NCBI GenBank assembly: GCA_002448445.1
Contig: DJYC01000015.1
Coordinates: forward strand, 1 to 17,610
Reading direction: 5' to 3'
DNA length: 17,610 nucleotides
Source: Treponema sp. UBA6988
GTDB taxonomy: Bacteria > Spirochaetota > Spirochaetia > Treponematales > Treponemataceae
The position numbers and the translations under genes were made by a program. Each line of letters begins with the position of its first letter. Within the stretch, counting starts at the first letter, position 1. The notes beneath the pieces are model-generated. The model did not search any database. It worked only from the letters and a program-made list of their open reading frames with translations, and was not told where the DNA came from. Shown one piece after another: positions 6,823-15,481 of the stretch.

Positions 6823-8606
6823 CAGCAAACAAAAAATTCTTTTCACTGAGTCTAAAACAGATTCTGATTCTCGTAGTCCCATTGGTGATTGTCGCCATGT
6901 ACACATGCATATCGTTTACGTTTATAGCAAACAAAATAATCGAGGCAGCCATTCTCCGCGTTGTAGACGGAATCAACGAAAAAATTGACGGAGAGGTAAG
7001 GCTCACGTTCGAACCGCCGGCAATCGCCCTCGACACTTTGGCCGATGCAATTTCTACGGATCAAAATCCAAGGAACATTTCAAACCTTGTAAAATCCGCA
7101 TCAAAAAGCTATCCCCAGTGCCTCAGGATTTCCTACGGAACGGCAGCAACAAGAAGGCAGGGTGGCTACATTCTTTCCAATGACGACTGGGAATCCCCTG
7201 CTGACTTTGACCATACCGCAACAGACTGGTTCAAGGGCGCAAAGGATGCAAACGGAAAAATTTTTGCAAGCGAACCTCACGCCGTGCAGCCCAGCGGGGA
7301 AACATGCATCACATTCGCCAGGTCCGTCTTCAACAGGCAGAATGAATTCATAGGTGTAATATCTGCAGACCTGATGCTTAAAAACCTTTCCGAAGTAATA
7401 GACAAAATAAAAGTTTCCAGCAACACCACAATAAACCTTGTTGACGGCACTGGAACCTACCTCACCCACAAAGACCCAGACGCGATTCTACAAAAGAACT
7501 ATATGGATGAAGGCAAGCTTGACAAAAAGAAGTACCCTGCCGCACTGTATTTTAACGGCAGCACAAAAGCCTTCATACAGGGAAAATATTTCTTTGCAGT
7601 GCGCAGAATCGGAGTGTCCCCCTGGTTTGCAGTTGTAGACGGCCACGTTGCCGATTTTACAAGCACAATCAATAAATACCTCTATGCCATCATATCTACA
7701 GTTGCAGTTTTGATTCTGGCATGCGTCGTCCTGAATGCGGTAACGCAAACAAAGACAAACAAGCGCGAGAAAAAAGTCAGCGACAAAATTTTCACGGAAA
7801 TGCAGAACCTTATTGTTGCAGCAAAGGAAAACGCCGCCACGGCCCAAGACCAGAGCGCAGCCGTAAAGGAAATAGTTGCCACAATGGAAGACAACACCGC
7901 CCAGTCGGAAAACATCTCCAAAAAAATCGTTGATGTTGCAGACGTTGCAAAAAACACGAGCGGCGATGTAGTTACCGGGGTGACATACCTGGAAGAAAAC
8001 GTAAAGCAGCTCACGGAAATTGCAGAAGCAAACCAAAAGACAATAGACGGTATCAAATCCCTTGGAGACAGAATAGAAAACATCTGGGACATAGTAACAC
8101 TCATAAACTCCGTAGCAGACCAGGCAAAAATCATAGCCTTCAATGCGGAACTGGAAGCATCCAGTGCGGGTGAGGCAGGAAGAAACTTCCACATCGTTGC
8201 AACAGAAATACGCCGCCTTGCAGACGGAATCATCGACGGCACAAAGGAAATCAAGAGCAAAATCACGGAAATCCAGCAAAGCTCAGACTCCCTCATACTC
8301 GCATCCGAAAGCGGAACTGAAAAAATCCAAGACGGCGTAGAAAATGCAAAGAACCTTGAGAAACGCTTTACGAGCATAAAAAATGCAAGCGAAGTTACTG
8401 CAGGAAGCGCAGGAGAAATCACAAAGATTATCCAGCAGCAGGCCATGGCAAGCGAACAGATTCTCATAACCCTCAAGCAGATTGCCGGCGGCATAGAAAA
8501 CTTCAGTGCGGCCACAGAGAATATTTCCCAGGCATCGCAAAACCTGAAGATGATTGCCGGCGAACTCGCCCAGCAGCACGAAAACGCTGCGGTGGAGGAA
8601 GAATGA
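6819..8606 (+). CDS. Methyl-accepting chemotaxis protein with Cache-type sensor, no HAMP (receptor 2)
   Basis: A 595-residue receptor. TM1 is near residues 13-37 and TM2 near 286-308. The periplasmic part contains a divergent Cache domain: DFDHTATDWFKGA (129-141) stands where the Y....R.WY pocket motif would be, and ISADLML (181-187) keeps the late Asp. TM2 runs directly into the signalling coiled coil with no recognisable HAMP. DQSAAVKEIVATMEDNT (344-360) resembles a methylation helix. The tip (418-479) differs from receptor 1 at only 5 of 62 positions and has Ser449 at the canonical trimer-contact Arg. GGAGG lies 10 bases before the ATG. Translation is probably coupled to receptor 1 through an ATGA overlap and to cheW through another. 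The shared tip suggests both receptors join the same array, sensing different ligands. Confidence 0.9.
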   Translation: MTANKKFFSLSLKQILILVVPLVIVAMYTCISFTFIANKIIEAAILRVVDGINEKIDGEVRLTFEPPAIALDTLADAISTDQNPRNISNLVKSASKSYPQCLRISYGTAATRRQGGYILSNDDWESPADFDHTATDWFKGAKDANGKIFASEPHAVQPSGETCITFARSVFNRQNEFIGVISADLMLKNLSEVIDKIKVSSNTTINLVDGTGTYLTHKDPDAILQKNYMDEGKLDKKKYPAALYFNGSTKAFIQGKYFFAVRRIGVSPWFAVVDGHVADFTSTINKYLYAIISTVAVLILACVVLNAVTQTKTNKREKKVSDKIFTEMQNLIVAAKENAATAQDQSAAVKEIVATMEDNTAQSENISKKIVDVADVAKNTSGDVVTGVTYLEENVKQLTEIAEANQKTIDGIKSLGDRIENIWDIVTLINSVADQAKIIAFNAELEASSAGEAGRNFHIVATEIRRLADGIIDGTKEIKSKITEIQQSSDSLILASESGTEKIQDGVENAKNLEKRFTSIKNASEVTAGSAGEITKIIQQQAMASEQILITLKQIAGGIENFSAATENISQASQNLKMIAGELAQQHENAAVEEE

Positions 8607-9106
8607 ACGAAGAAGTTGTAAAAAAAATAAGCGAGGAAACAGAAACTCAGGAACAGGCAAGCGAAAAAAAACTGCTTACCACTTGGCTTATCTTTTCCAT
8701 TGCAAAGAAAAAATATGCGGTTAAAAGTGGCGACGTACTTGAGATTATTCGCGACGCATCCGTCTACAAGCTTCCATTCATGCCGCCTTATATCGAAGGC
8801 GTAATGAACCGGAGGGGCGATCCTTTTACCGTCATAAACCCCAGGCAGCTCATTGGCGACGAAGACACCACTCCGCCCCAAGAGCCCCTCTTCCTCATAT
8901 TGAAGCGGGATGACGACCAGCTTTCAATTCATATTTCCGACATTCTTTTCTTTGCGGAAATGGCAGAAAGCGACCTGAATCTTATTCCCGGAAACAATGA
9001 CGAAGGATTTTTTATCGGAACACTCGGCTATGGCGGGGAAGAAATTCCTGCCATCAACACGAATGCCTTTGAACTTCTTATAAGGAAAGATCTTGGAAGC
9101 GCATAA
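8603..9106 (+). CDS. cheW: CheW coupling protein
   Basis: A 167-residue soluble adaptor expected to link receptor tips to the CheA C-terminal regulatory domain. The N-terminal 25 residues are acidic and probably disordered. The CheW core starts at TTWLIFSIAKKKYAVKS (26-42) and continues with VLEIIRDAS (45-53), KLPFMPPYIEGVMNRRGDPF (56-75), which contains the conserved Arg-Gly at 71-72, and TVINPRQLIG (76-85). The second half has ILKRDDDQLSIHISDI, the usual vGllVD-like strand. Length is normal. It overlaps the end of receptor 2 as ATGA, with GGAGG just upstream, and overlaps the following gene by 14 bases, so all three are translationally linked. Confidence 0.88.
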   Translation: MNEEVVKKISEETETQEQASEKKLLTTWLIFSIAKKKYAVKSGDVLEIIRDASVYKLPFMPPYIEGVMNRRGDPFTVINPRQLIGDEDTTPPQEPLFLILKRDDDQLSIHISDILFFAEMAESDLNLIPGNNDEGFFIGTLGYGGEEIPAINTNAFELLIRKDLGSA

Positions 9107-9614
9107 TCATTTTACATGCATCGCATACGACACAGTTGACTTCCTCATTCAAAGCAAGCACGTTCTTTTTGGCGTTTTCCTTGATGTAGAAAAAGACGTA
9201 AAGAACATAGTCTTTAACCGGGAGACATTGCCACACATTCACATTGGCCACCTTCTGGAAAAAGAATTCGGCTGCTCACGAATAGAAGACTGCAATGTGG
9301 TTCTTGTTATGCGCTCCCAGGACTTCATGAGCGACGTTAAGCAGGACATAATCGATTTTACAAACACGGCATTTCCCGCAAGCGGAAACCTTGCACTTTC
9401 GGTGAACACATCCATTTCAAGCAAGCTAATGGACACATCCCTGCTGCGCCTGCTTCCCCAAGGAATCCGCGAACAACAGACAAAATGCGGAATAAGCGGG
9501 ATTGGATTTTCTCAGGGTGGAAAAAACGGAGGCATATTAAGAAAGCACATCCTTATTTCACCAGACAGGCTTCTCAAAAAGTTTTTTTCTTCTGGTCTTA
9601 TAAAATCTAAATAG
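9093..9614 (+). CDS. Divergent CheW-like protein, putative second adaptor
   Basis: A 173-residue soluble protein with no clear family signature. Spacing of hydrophobic blocks follows CheW: DTVDFLIQSKHVLFGVF (14-30), VKNIVFNRETLPHIHIGHLL (36-55) where CheW has its RG-iiPv-dLr segment, NVVLVM strand (68-73), and a C-terminal SLLRLLPQGI (115-124), GISGIGF and LISPDRLL, resembling the p..l....GiG.....lllDpdrLL ending of CheW domains. The conserved Arg-Gly is absent. The start is TTG, preceded by AAGGA six bases upstream; a TAA 12 bases upstream in frame leaves no better upstream start and the next ATG is far inside. It overlaps cheW by 14 bases. Position between cheW and cheB argues for a structural or coupling role in this receptor array. 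Assignment to the CheW fold is an inference. Confidence 0.6.
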   Translation: MEAHNHFTCIAYDTVDFLIQSKHVLFGVFLDVEKDVKNIVFNRETLPHIHIGHLLEKEFGCSRIEDCNVVLVMRSQDFMSDVKQDIIDFTNTAFPASGNLALSVNTSISSKLMDTSLLRLLPQGIREQQTKCGISGIGFSQGGKNGGILRKHILISPDRLLKKFFSSGLIKSK

Positions 9615-9629
9615 GAGGCAGGACAAGCG

Positions 9630-10643
9630 GTGAAAGTCATAATTGCAGATGATTCTGCCATAGTAAGGGCAATTTTAGAACAAAACCTCAAGGCATATCA
9701 GGACATAGACATAATCGCCTCTGTCTCCAACGGAAAGCGCCTTATCAATGCCGTAAAAACCGAATGTCCGGACGCCATCATAAGCGACAGTGACATGCCG
9801 GAACTTGACGGAGTTTGCACGCTCATTGATTTGGCCTCAAAAATTTCCATTCCAATTTGTATTCTGACGGAAGGAAAGACAAATGTAGAAAAGAAGCATC
9901 CTTACTCAGTATGCCTACTGGAAAAGCCTGCGCTTAACTCCTACTCAAAAGACTTCTTTGATTTCCTTGTCGAAAAGCTACGCTCTTTGGTTCAGATTGA
10001 AGGCTCACCGTCAAAGGCAGCCTCAAAGAATGCAGCAGATGATTTGTCAGCAGCAGCAAATTTCCAAGTTCTCTGCATCGGAGCATCTACAGGTGGTCCA
10101 ACAGCAGTTTCCGAAGTCTTAAGGGAACTTGGAGAAGATTTCCCGCTTCCCATCCTTTACACGCAACACATAGAAATCGGTGCGGACAAAACGATGGCTG
10201 AATGGTTCTGCTCCGTCTGCCCCAACATCAAAATAAAAATAGCAGAAGACGGAGAGGAGGCAAAAGCAGGAAGAGTTTACATGGCACCTGCAGACAGGCA
10301 TCTCGTCATTGACCACGTAAAGCGGGACGGAACTCCTGTTCTTTCACTAAGTGACGAAGAACCGGAACGTTTTTTGCGCCCGGCCGTAAACAAACTTTTC
10401 AGAAGTGCAGCAAGCCATTACGGAAGGGCCTGCCTTGCAATCATTCTAACTGGAATGGGCATGGACGGTGCGGAAGGCTGCAAAAAAATCTGCGAGGAAG
10501 GCGGTTGGACTATTGCAGAGGACAAATCCACATGCGTAGTTTTTGGAATGCCGGCAGCTGCAATTGAAATGGGAGGGGCAAAAGAAATTTTACCGCGCCC
10601 ACAGATTCCCTCCCGCATCCTTAACTTAGTGAGGAAAAAATGA
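9630..10643 (+). CDS. cheB: CheB protein-glutamate methylesterase/deamidase with receiver domain
   Basis: A 337-residue two-domain enzyme that demethylates receptor glutamates when phosphorylated by CheA. The receiver (1-120) is intact: Asp7-Asp8, phospho-acceptor Asp53 in IISDSDMPELDG, Thr80 and Lys99. A linker of about 25 residues follows. The methylesterase domain (145-333) has the full catalytic triad: Ser153 in GASTGGP, His180 in YTQH, and Asp279 in GMGMDG. The start is GTG, with AGGAGG at 9613-9618 eleven bases upstream, a slightly long spacing. It lies 15 bases after the CheW-like gene and overlaps cheR as ATGA. Its presence shows that at least some of these receptors undergo adaptation. 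Confidence 0.95.
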   Translation: MKVIIADDSAIVRAILEQNLKAYQDIDIIASVSNGKRLINAVKTECPDAIISDSDMPELDGVCTLIDLASKISIPICILTEGKTNVEKKHPYSVCLLEKPALNSYSKDFFDFLVEKLRSLVQIEGSPSKAASKNAADDLSAAANFQVLCIGASTGGPTAVSEVLRELGEDFPLPILYTQHIEIGADKTMAEWFCSVCPNIKIKIAEDGEEAKAGRVYMAPADRHLVIDHVKRDGTPVLSLSDEEPERFLRPAVNKLFRSAASHYGRACLAIILTGMGMDGAEGCKKICEEGGWTIAEDKSTCVVFGMPAAAIEMGGAKEILPRPQIPSRILNLVRKK

Positions 10644-11536
10644 CGCAGACAAAGGATTTTTCCCTTTCGCAAGACGAACTTGACTCTTTCATCTCACTGG
10701 TAACGCGCACCACAGGAATTATCCCGCGGGAAAGCCACAAAACAGGAATAAAAACATACATAGAAAAAATTCTTTCAAAAAACTCGTTCACTCCATCCGA
10801 GTATAAACACCTTCTTGGCACAAACCCAAAGCTTCTTTCAGAACTCATAAATGCAAGTACGGTAAACGAAACATACTTCTTCCGCGAAGAAAAACAGTTT
10901 TCCATACTAAAAGAAAAAATTTTCCCGCAATGGAAGGCATCTTTCGGCACAATGCCAATCAGAGTCTGGAGTGCAGCCTGCTCTTACGGAGAGGAAGCCT
11001 ATTCCATATCCCTCTTGGCCCACGAATGCGGAGTAACAGCCGACATAACCGCAAGCGACATCAACTCGGAAGTTCTTGAGCATTGCAAAACCGGCATCTT
11101 TTTGGGCAGCTCAATAAGACAGATGGACGGACAGTCTTTCAAGAACCTTCTCAATGACTACCAAAGAGAGGACAGAAAAGTTAAATTTCCTGACCATATA
11201 AAAAATTCCATACACACAAAAAAAATAAACCTTGCGCAAATTGACTCTCAGGAAACAGAAAGTATTCTTCCCAAAAGCCAGAACATAATCTTTCTAAGGA
11301 ACGTATTCATCTACTTTAGCCAAGAATTACGGGCCAGGATTTTACGCACCATTTCGGAAAAATGCATGTGTGACGGAGGAATTCTTTTTGTGTCCATGAG
11401 CGAAATTGCCCAGTTGGATTCTACGGTCGTCCCTCCATCATTGGAAACTGTGATGGACGGAAAGGTATTTTATTTTACTAAAAAAATCAGCAGCAGCGGT
11501 AAAACAGGAGTTTCGAATGGCAAAAATTTCCAGTGA
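10640..11536 (+). CDS. cheR: CheR chemoreceptor methyltransferase
   Basis: A 298-residue SAM-dependent enzyme that methylates receptor glutamates. The all-alpha N-terminal domain covers roughly 8-85 and ends in the signature STVNETYFFRE (73-83). The SAM-binding domain shows VWSAACSYGEEAYSISLL (109-126), TASDINSEVL (137-146), with the acidic residue that holds the SAM ribose, and IIFLRNVFIYF (216-226), the CheR active-site motif. GAGG lies six bases before the ATG. It overlaps cheB by 4 bases and cheA by 20 bases. None of the three receptors ends in an NWETF-type tether, so CheR must reach its sites directly. Confidence 0.95.
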   Translation: MTQTKDFSLSQDELDSFISLVTRTTGIIPRESHKTGIKTYIEKILSKNSFTPSEYKHLLGTNPKLLSELINASTVNETYFFREEKQFSILKEKIFPQWKASFGTMPIRVWSAACSYGEEAYSISLLAHECGVTADITASDINSEVLEHCKTGIFLGSSIRQMDGQSFKNLLNDYQREDRKVKFPDHIKNSIHTKKINLAQIDSQETESILPKSQNIIFLRNVFIYFSQELRARILRTISEKCMCDGGILFVSMSEIAQLDSTVVPPSLETVMDGKVFYFTKKISSSGKTGVSNGKNFQ

Positions 11537-13616
11537 TATTACAGAAAGCTTTGTTGAAGAAACAAATGAGCTTTTAGAGCAGTCAAGGCACGATGTTATA
11601 ACTCTAAAAAACATTCAGAATGACGAGAACACTCTTGCAAAGCTATTAAGGAACCTGCATACAATAAAGGGAAATGCCAGAATGCTGGGCTTCCTAAAGA
11701 TAGAAAAACTTTCCCACGCTCTTGAAGACATATACAAAAGCGTAAAAGACGGACAGGTAAAGAATTCCGACCGACTCGTAAAACTTGTCTTTGCGGTCGC
11801 TGACAAAATTCAGGCATGCACATCATCCATAAAAAATACGGGAACTGATGAATGTGACATAGAGATTTACCTTCAGTACTGCGACAAGATTGCAGCCGGC
11901 GAGCTTATTGACACCGATGCTTTCGTAGCCTCGCTGAACAGGAACGAAGCAAACGATGCAGACGGCGAAGAGGACGAAGAAGCAAAGGGAAGCGTTGGTG
12001 ATATTCAGTCAATAAGGATTAAGCTCTCTCGCGTAAACGAAATCATAACGGCCTTTGACACAATGATTACCAGAGAATTCCACCTGAAGCATCAGCTTGA
12101 TGAGCTTAGGAAATTTGAAGAGAGAACAGAAAACCACGACCTTTCTAAAATCAGGAAGCAGTTTGAGTCGGACATCTATGCACTTGAAACTTCAATCTTT
12201 AGCGTACAGGAACAGGTCTTTGACTTGAGAATGCTTCCAATAAGCCTTGTCCTTAGGCCGCTGGAAAACACCATTGCCATAGAGAGTCTGAACCTTGGAA
12301 AAAAAGTCCACTGCATAATTCCAAGCTCAGACATTGCAGTTGACAAAGTCATTTTGGAAGAACTGGGCGACATACTCATGCACCTAATCAGGAACGCCCT
12401 TGACCACGGAATAGAAAGTCCCGAAGAAAGAAAAGCCTGCGGAAAGAGCGAGGAAGGAACAATTACAATCAGCTGCGTGCGCGAGACAAAGCATATCGAG
12501 CTAAAAATAACAGATGATGGACGAGGCCTTGACTATGACAAAATCCGCAGCAAGGCACTTGCCCTCTATCCCGAACGTGGAGAAGAAATAAAAAACATGG
12601 CAGACCGGGAGCTTTCCCAATTCCTCTTCCAATCAGGATTTTCAACCAAGGACAAGGTTACAGAGCTTTCTGGCCGGGGAGTAGGTCTTGACGTTGTTTG
12701 GTCAAACGTAGAAAAAATAAAGGGACGAATAAAAATCGAAAGCGAGCTGGGCAAAGGCACTTCATTCATTCTCTACTTTCCTCTATCCCTCTCCACGCTG
12801 CAGGGACTTTTCGTCTATTCAAACAAGGACAAATACATGATTCCATCGCAGCACATTGTGGACATCATCTACCGCAAAAAGAGCGAGTACATCACACTGC
12901 AGAACCAAAGCTACCTAAAGCTTTCCGACCAGCTCATCCCCTGCTTTTCACTCTCATCACTTTTTTATGACCAGCGGGGCGCACTCCATCAGGATGCAGA
13001 CTCAATCCTAATTGCAGAATACATGGAGCAAAGAATCGGAATCATCGTAGACCAGGTTCAGCAGTATGTTTCCCTGGTCGTAAAACCGCTTCCAAAATCA
13101 TACAAGAATTTTTCCATTCTGCAGGGAATCGTCTTTGATGAACACTACGACATTGTACCCATTCTTCATGTGCCAGACATCCTCAAAAAATTCAAATCAC
13201 TCCGCGGCTATGACATAAAAAAATACGAAGCCGCAACAAAAAAGCGCACGGTAAGGATTCTTGCAGTTGATGATTCCGCAACGACGAGAAACATTGAACG
13301 CTCAATTCTGGAAAGCGCAGACTTTAATGTTGACACGGCTGTAGACGGAATTGATGCACTTGAAAAGGCAAAGGCAAAACAATACGACCTTGTTATGACA
13401 GACAAGGATATGCCACGCATGACGGGCCTTGTTCTTCTGGACAACCTCAGGCGCATGGAACAATACAAGGAAGTTCCTGTAATTTTGGTTTCGGCAGACC
13501 AAAGCCAAAAGACCCATGATGAATTCACACAGCTGGGCGCAAGTGCGATTATAACAAAAGCTGATTTTGAACGCTCCAAATTAATCGGCACAATAAAAGA
13601 ACTTATAGGGGAGTAG
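11517..13616 (+). CDS. cheA: Hybrid CheA histidine kinase with fused C-terminal receiver
   Basis: A 699-residue cytoplasmic kinase. Domains in order: Hpt (about 5-130) with phosphorylated His48 in NLHTIKGNARM; an acidic linker (143-158) with no P2 docking domain; dimerisation domain (about 160-250), in which the helices are separated by a long charged segment (190-222); ATPase with N box HLIRNALDHG (289-298), G1 DDGRGLD (333-339) and G2 GRGVGLDVV (387-395); CheW-like regulatory domain (about 424-560); and a receiver (580-699) with Asp585-Asp586, phospho-acceptor Asp629 in MTDKDMP, Ser659 and Lys681. All catalytic residues are present. AGGAG lies six bases before the ATG, inside cheR. Lack of P2 and presence of its own receiver suggest phosphate moves within the kinase, with CheB as the other obvious target. 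This layout resembles CheAs of alternative-function systems rather than flagellar ones. Confidence 0.94.
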   Translation: MAKISSDITESFVEETNELLEQSRHDVITLKNIQNDENTLAKLLRNLHTIKGNARMLGFLKIEKLSHALEDIYKSVKDGQVKNSDRLVKLVFAVADKIQACTSSIKNTGTDECDIEIYLQYCDKIAAGELIDTDAFVASLNRNEANDADGEEDEEAKGSVGDIQSIRIKLSRVNEIITAFDTMITREFHLKHQLDELRKFEERTENHDLSKIRKQFESDIYALETSIFSVQEQVFDLRMLPISLVLRPLENTIAIESLNLGKKVHCIIPSSDIAVDKVILEELGDILMHLIRNALDHGIESPEERKACGKSEEGTITISCVRETKHIELKITDDGRGLDYDKIRSKALALYPERGEEIKNMADRELSQFLFQSGFSTKDKVTELSGRGVGLDVVWSNVEKIKGRIKIESELGKGTSFILYFPLSLSTLQGLFVYSNKDKYMIPSQHIVDIIYRKKSEYITLQNQSYLKLSDQLIPCFSLSSLFYDQRGALHQDADSILIAEYMEQRIGIIVDQVQQYVSLVVKPLPKSYKNFSILQGIVFDEHYDIVPILHVPDILKKFKSLRGYDIKKYEAATKKRTVRILAVDDSATTRNIERSILESADFNVDTAVDGIDALEKAKAKQYDLVMTDKDMPRMTGLVLLDNLRRMEQYKEVPVILVSADQSQKTHDEFTQLGASAIITKADFERSKLIGTIKELIGE

Positions 13617-13622
13617 GATAAA

Positions 13623-15470
13623 ATGAGCAAAAAAATTCTTATACTAGAAACTTCGGTTACGATACAAAAACTTTTTACCACTTCTCTCGACTCCGATGAT
13701 TACACAATCCAGTTTGCAGGAGACGGAAAGACGGCCGTTTACGACCTATTCGAATTTCAGCCAGATTTATTTCTGATGAACTCCGCAATGCAGCATCCGG
13801 GAAGTTTTTCTGTAGTACAGCTGGTGCGTTCAATAAAGTGCTTCAAGGACCTAACGATTGCCATGTACTCAAACTCCCCTTCCCCTCTGGACGAAAGTTT
13901 CGCAAGGGAATGCGGGGCAACGTCTTTTGTGCGCCTGGATCAGAAGACGCTTGTCCTTAACATAGACGAGCTTGCACAGCTGCCGTCGCCAAAGATTGAC
14001 AAGCTTGAGCTCAACCAGATAAAAAAGACGCTGGACGATGCATTTTTGTTCATGCAGTCGGCAGACATCAGCTTTGAAAGTTCCTACAAAAACACAATTT
14101 TTTCAAAGATAAACGAACTTGCAGTTCATATCGAAAATGTCGAAGACATGGTAAAATCATTCCTGCTTCTGATTGCCGAAGTTTCAGAAGTTCCCATCGC
14201 AGGACTTTACATAATCGAAAACGACGGCCCCCATGGCTACTACGTTGCATCGGAAAATATAGGCGAAAAGGAAATCTCGGACTTTTTGAACGTATGCACC
14301 GCCGACTTTGAAAAAATACAGCCCGACTACAATGCTTCCAAGGTCACGGCAAAGTTCCTAGGCTCAGTCCAACTGCTGAACAGATTTTTTAATGCCACGG
14401 TGCAGCTTTCAAGTTATGCAAGCGAAATATTGCAGACTAGCGACAAGTCGCAAAAAATCGGAAGCGTACACATAGTCTCCGACGGAAACATTTCAAGCGG
14501 AGCACAGGACTTCTTCAAGTTCTGCGTTCAGCGGGCAGGAGATATTTTTTCCAAGGCACTGATTGTCGAAAAGAAAATCTTTTTTGAAAAGCGCATCCGC
14601 CGTGCATTCAGCCGCTTTGTACCGGCCCAGGTAATCGACAACCTTGTAGAGCAGACGGACGCAAATGACGAGAAGGTTGGCGTTGGTGAAACAAGAGCCG
14701 TTGCAATTCTCTTTAGCGACATCAGAAGCTTTACCAACATAAGCGAACGCAACAAGCCAGACGTTTTGGTTTCATTCCTAAACAGATATTTTTCTGTTAT
14801 GGTTGACATCATAAAAAAGCACGGTGGAACAATCGACAAGTTTATCGGGGATGCCATCATGGCGGAATTTGGAACGCCGGTAAGCTACGAGGACAATTGT
14901 CGGAGGGCCGTTGCAGCCGCAAAAGAAATGAGGGATGCACTCGAAACAATTGAAATCGGAGACTTGATTCTTCCCGAGGGAATGAAATTCAACACAGGAA
15001 TCGGAATACACTATGGTGACGTAATCGTAGGCTCAATCGGCTCAAAAGACAAGACTGACTATTCCGTAATCGGCGACAACGTAAACCTTGCAAGCCGCCT
15101 TGAAGGACTGACAAAAACATACGGCGCACACATTCTTGTAAGTCAAAGTGTTTTTGAAAATGCAGGGGAAAATGAATTTGCATTCCGCCACATTGACGAC
15201 GTGCGCGTAAAAGGAAAAAAGAATGCAGTTCCAATTTACGCCGTAGATAAAAACGAAAGTGAATTCCCGCTTGAATACAAGGATGCCTACTCCAAGGGCA
15301 TGGACTTATACAAAAAGGGAATTTGGAATTTGGCAAGAGACTATTTCTTAAAAGCTCTTTCTGCAGTGGAAGGGGACAAAGCCGCGAGCCTACTCCTTTC
15401 ACGCTGCGAAGAATTCATTAAGAACCCGCCCGAAAACTGGGACGGAGCAATTGCATTCAACACAAAATAG
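13623..15470 (+). CDS. Class III adenylate cyclase with degenerate N-terminal receiver and central GAF-like region
   Basis: A 615-residue soluble protein expected to make cAMP from ATP. Residues 1-118 have the receiver layout but not its chemistry: the Asp pair is Glu9-Thr10, the phospho-acceptor is Asn53 (LFLMNSAM), and the conserved Lys is lost near 105. Residues about 170-315 look like a GAF-type sensor (SFLLLIAEVSEVPIAGLYII), preceded by a helical linker. The cyclase domain (about 355-540) is complete: metal ligands Asp366 (LFSDIRSFT) and Asp410 (KFIGDAIMAEFG), ATP-selecting Lys406 and Asp479 (TDYSVIGD), and transition-state residues Asn488 and Arg492. The tail holds one TPR-like unit (YSKGMDLYKKGIWNLARDYF) and ends PPENWDGAI, as in many spirochaetal cyclases. 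It starts 6 bases after cheA, behind GGGGAG. Context makes it the likely output of the pathway. Guanylate cyclase activity is less likely. Confidence 0.9.
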   Translation: MSKKILILETSVTIQKLFTTSLDSDDYTIQFAGDGKTAVYDLFEFQPDLFLMNSAMQHPGSFSVVQLVRSIKCFKDLTIAMYSNSPSPLDESFARECGATSFVRLDQKTLVLNIDELAQLPSPKIDKLELNQIKKTLDDAFLFMQSADISFESSYKNTIFSKINELAVHIENVEDMVKSFLLLIAEVSEVPIAGLYIIENDGPHGYYVASENIGEKEISDFLNVCTADFEKIQPDYNASKVTAKFLGSVQLLNRFFNATVQLSSYASEILQTSDKSQKIGSVHIVSDGNISSGAQDFFKFCVQRAGDIFSKALIVEKKIFFEKRIRRAFSRFVPAQVIDNLVEQTDANDEKVGVGETRAVAILFSDIRSFTNISERNKPDVLVSFLNRYFSVMVDIIKKHGGTIDKFIGDAIMAEFGTPVSYEDNCRRAVAAAKEMRDALETIEIGDLILPEGMKFNTGIGIHYGDVIVGSIGSKDKTDYSVIGDNVNLASRLEGLTKTYGAHILVSQSVFENAGENEFAFRHIDDVRVKGKKNAVPIYAVDKNESEFPLEYKDAYSKGMDLYKKGIWNLARDYFLKALSAVEGDKAASLLLSRCEEFIKNPPENWDGAIAFNTK

Positions 15471-15481
15471 GAGAATATCAC

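Noticed and set aside
7488..8279. A 263-codon minus-strand open frame inside receptor 2
   Set aside because: Cysteine- and tyrosine-rich translation with no motif; a by-product of codon use in the receptor coiled coil, as is the similar 200-codon frame at 5964-6566.
7682..8881. A 399-codon open frame on the minus strand across receptor 2 and cheW
   Set aside because: It is antisense to two clearly recognisable genes, has the Phe/Ser/Cys-rich composition of a mirror frame and no family motif.
13623..15470. Possible diguanylate cyclase output
   Set aside because: No GGDEF motif; the metal and base-selecting residues are those of a class III nucleotidyl cyclase acting on ATP.
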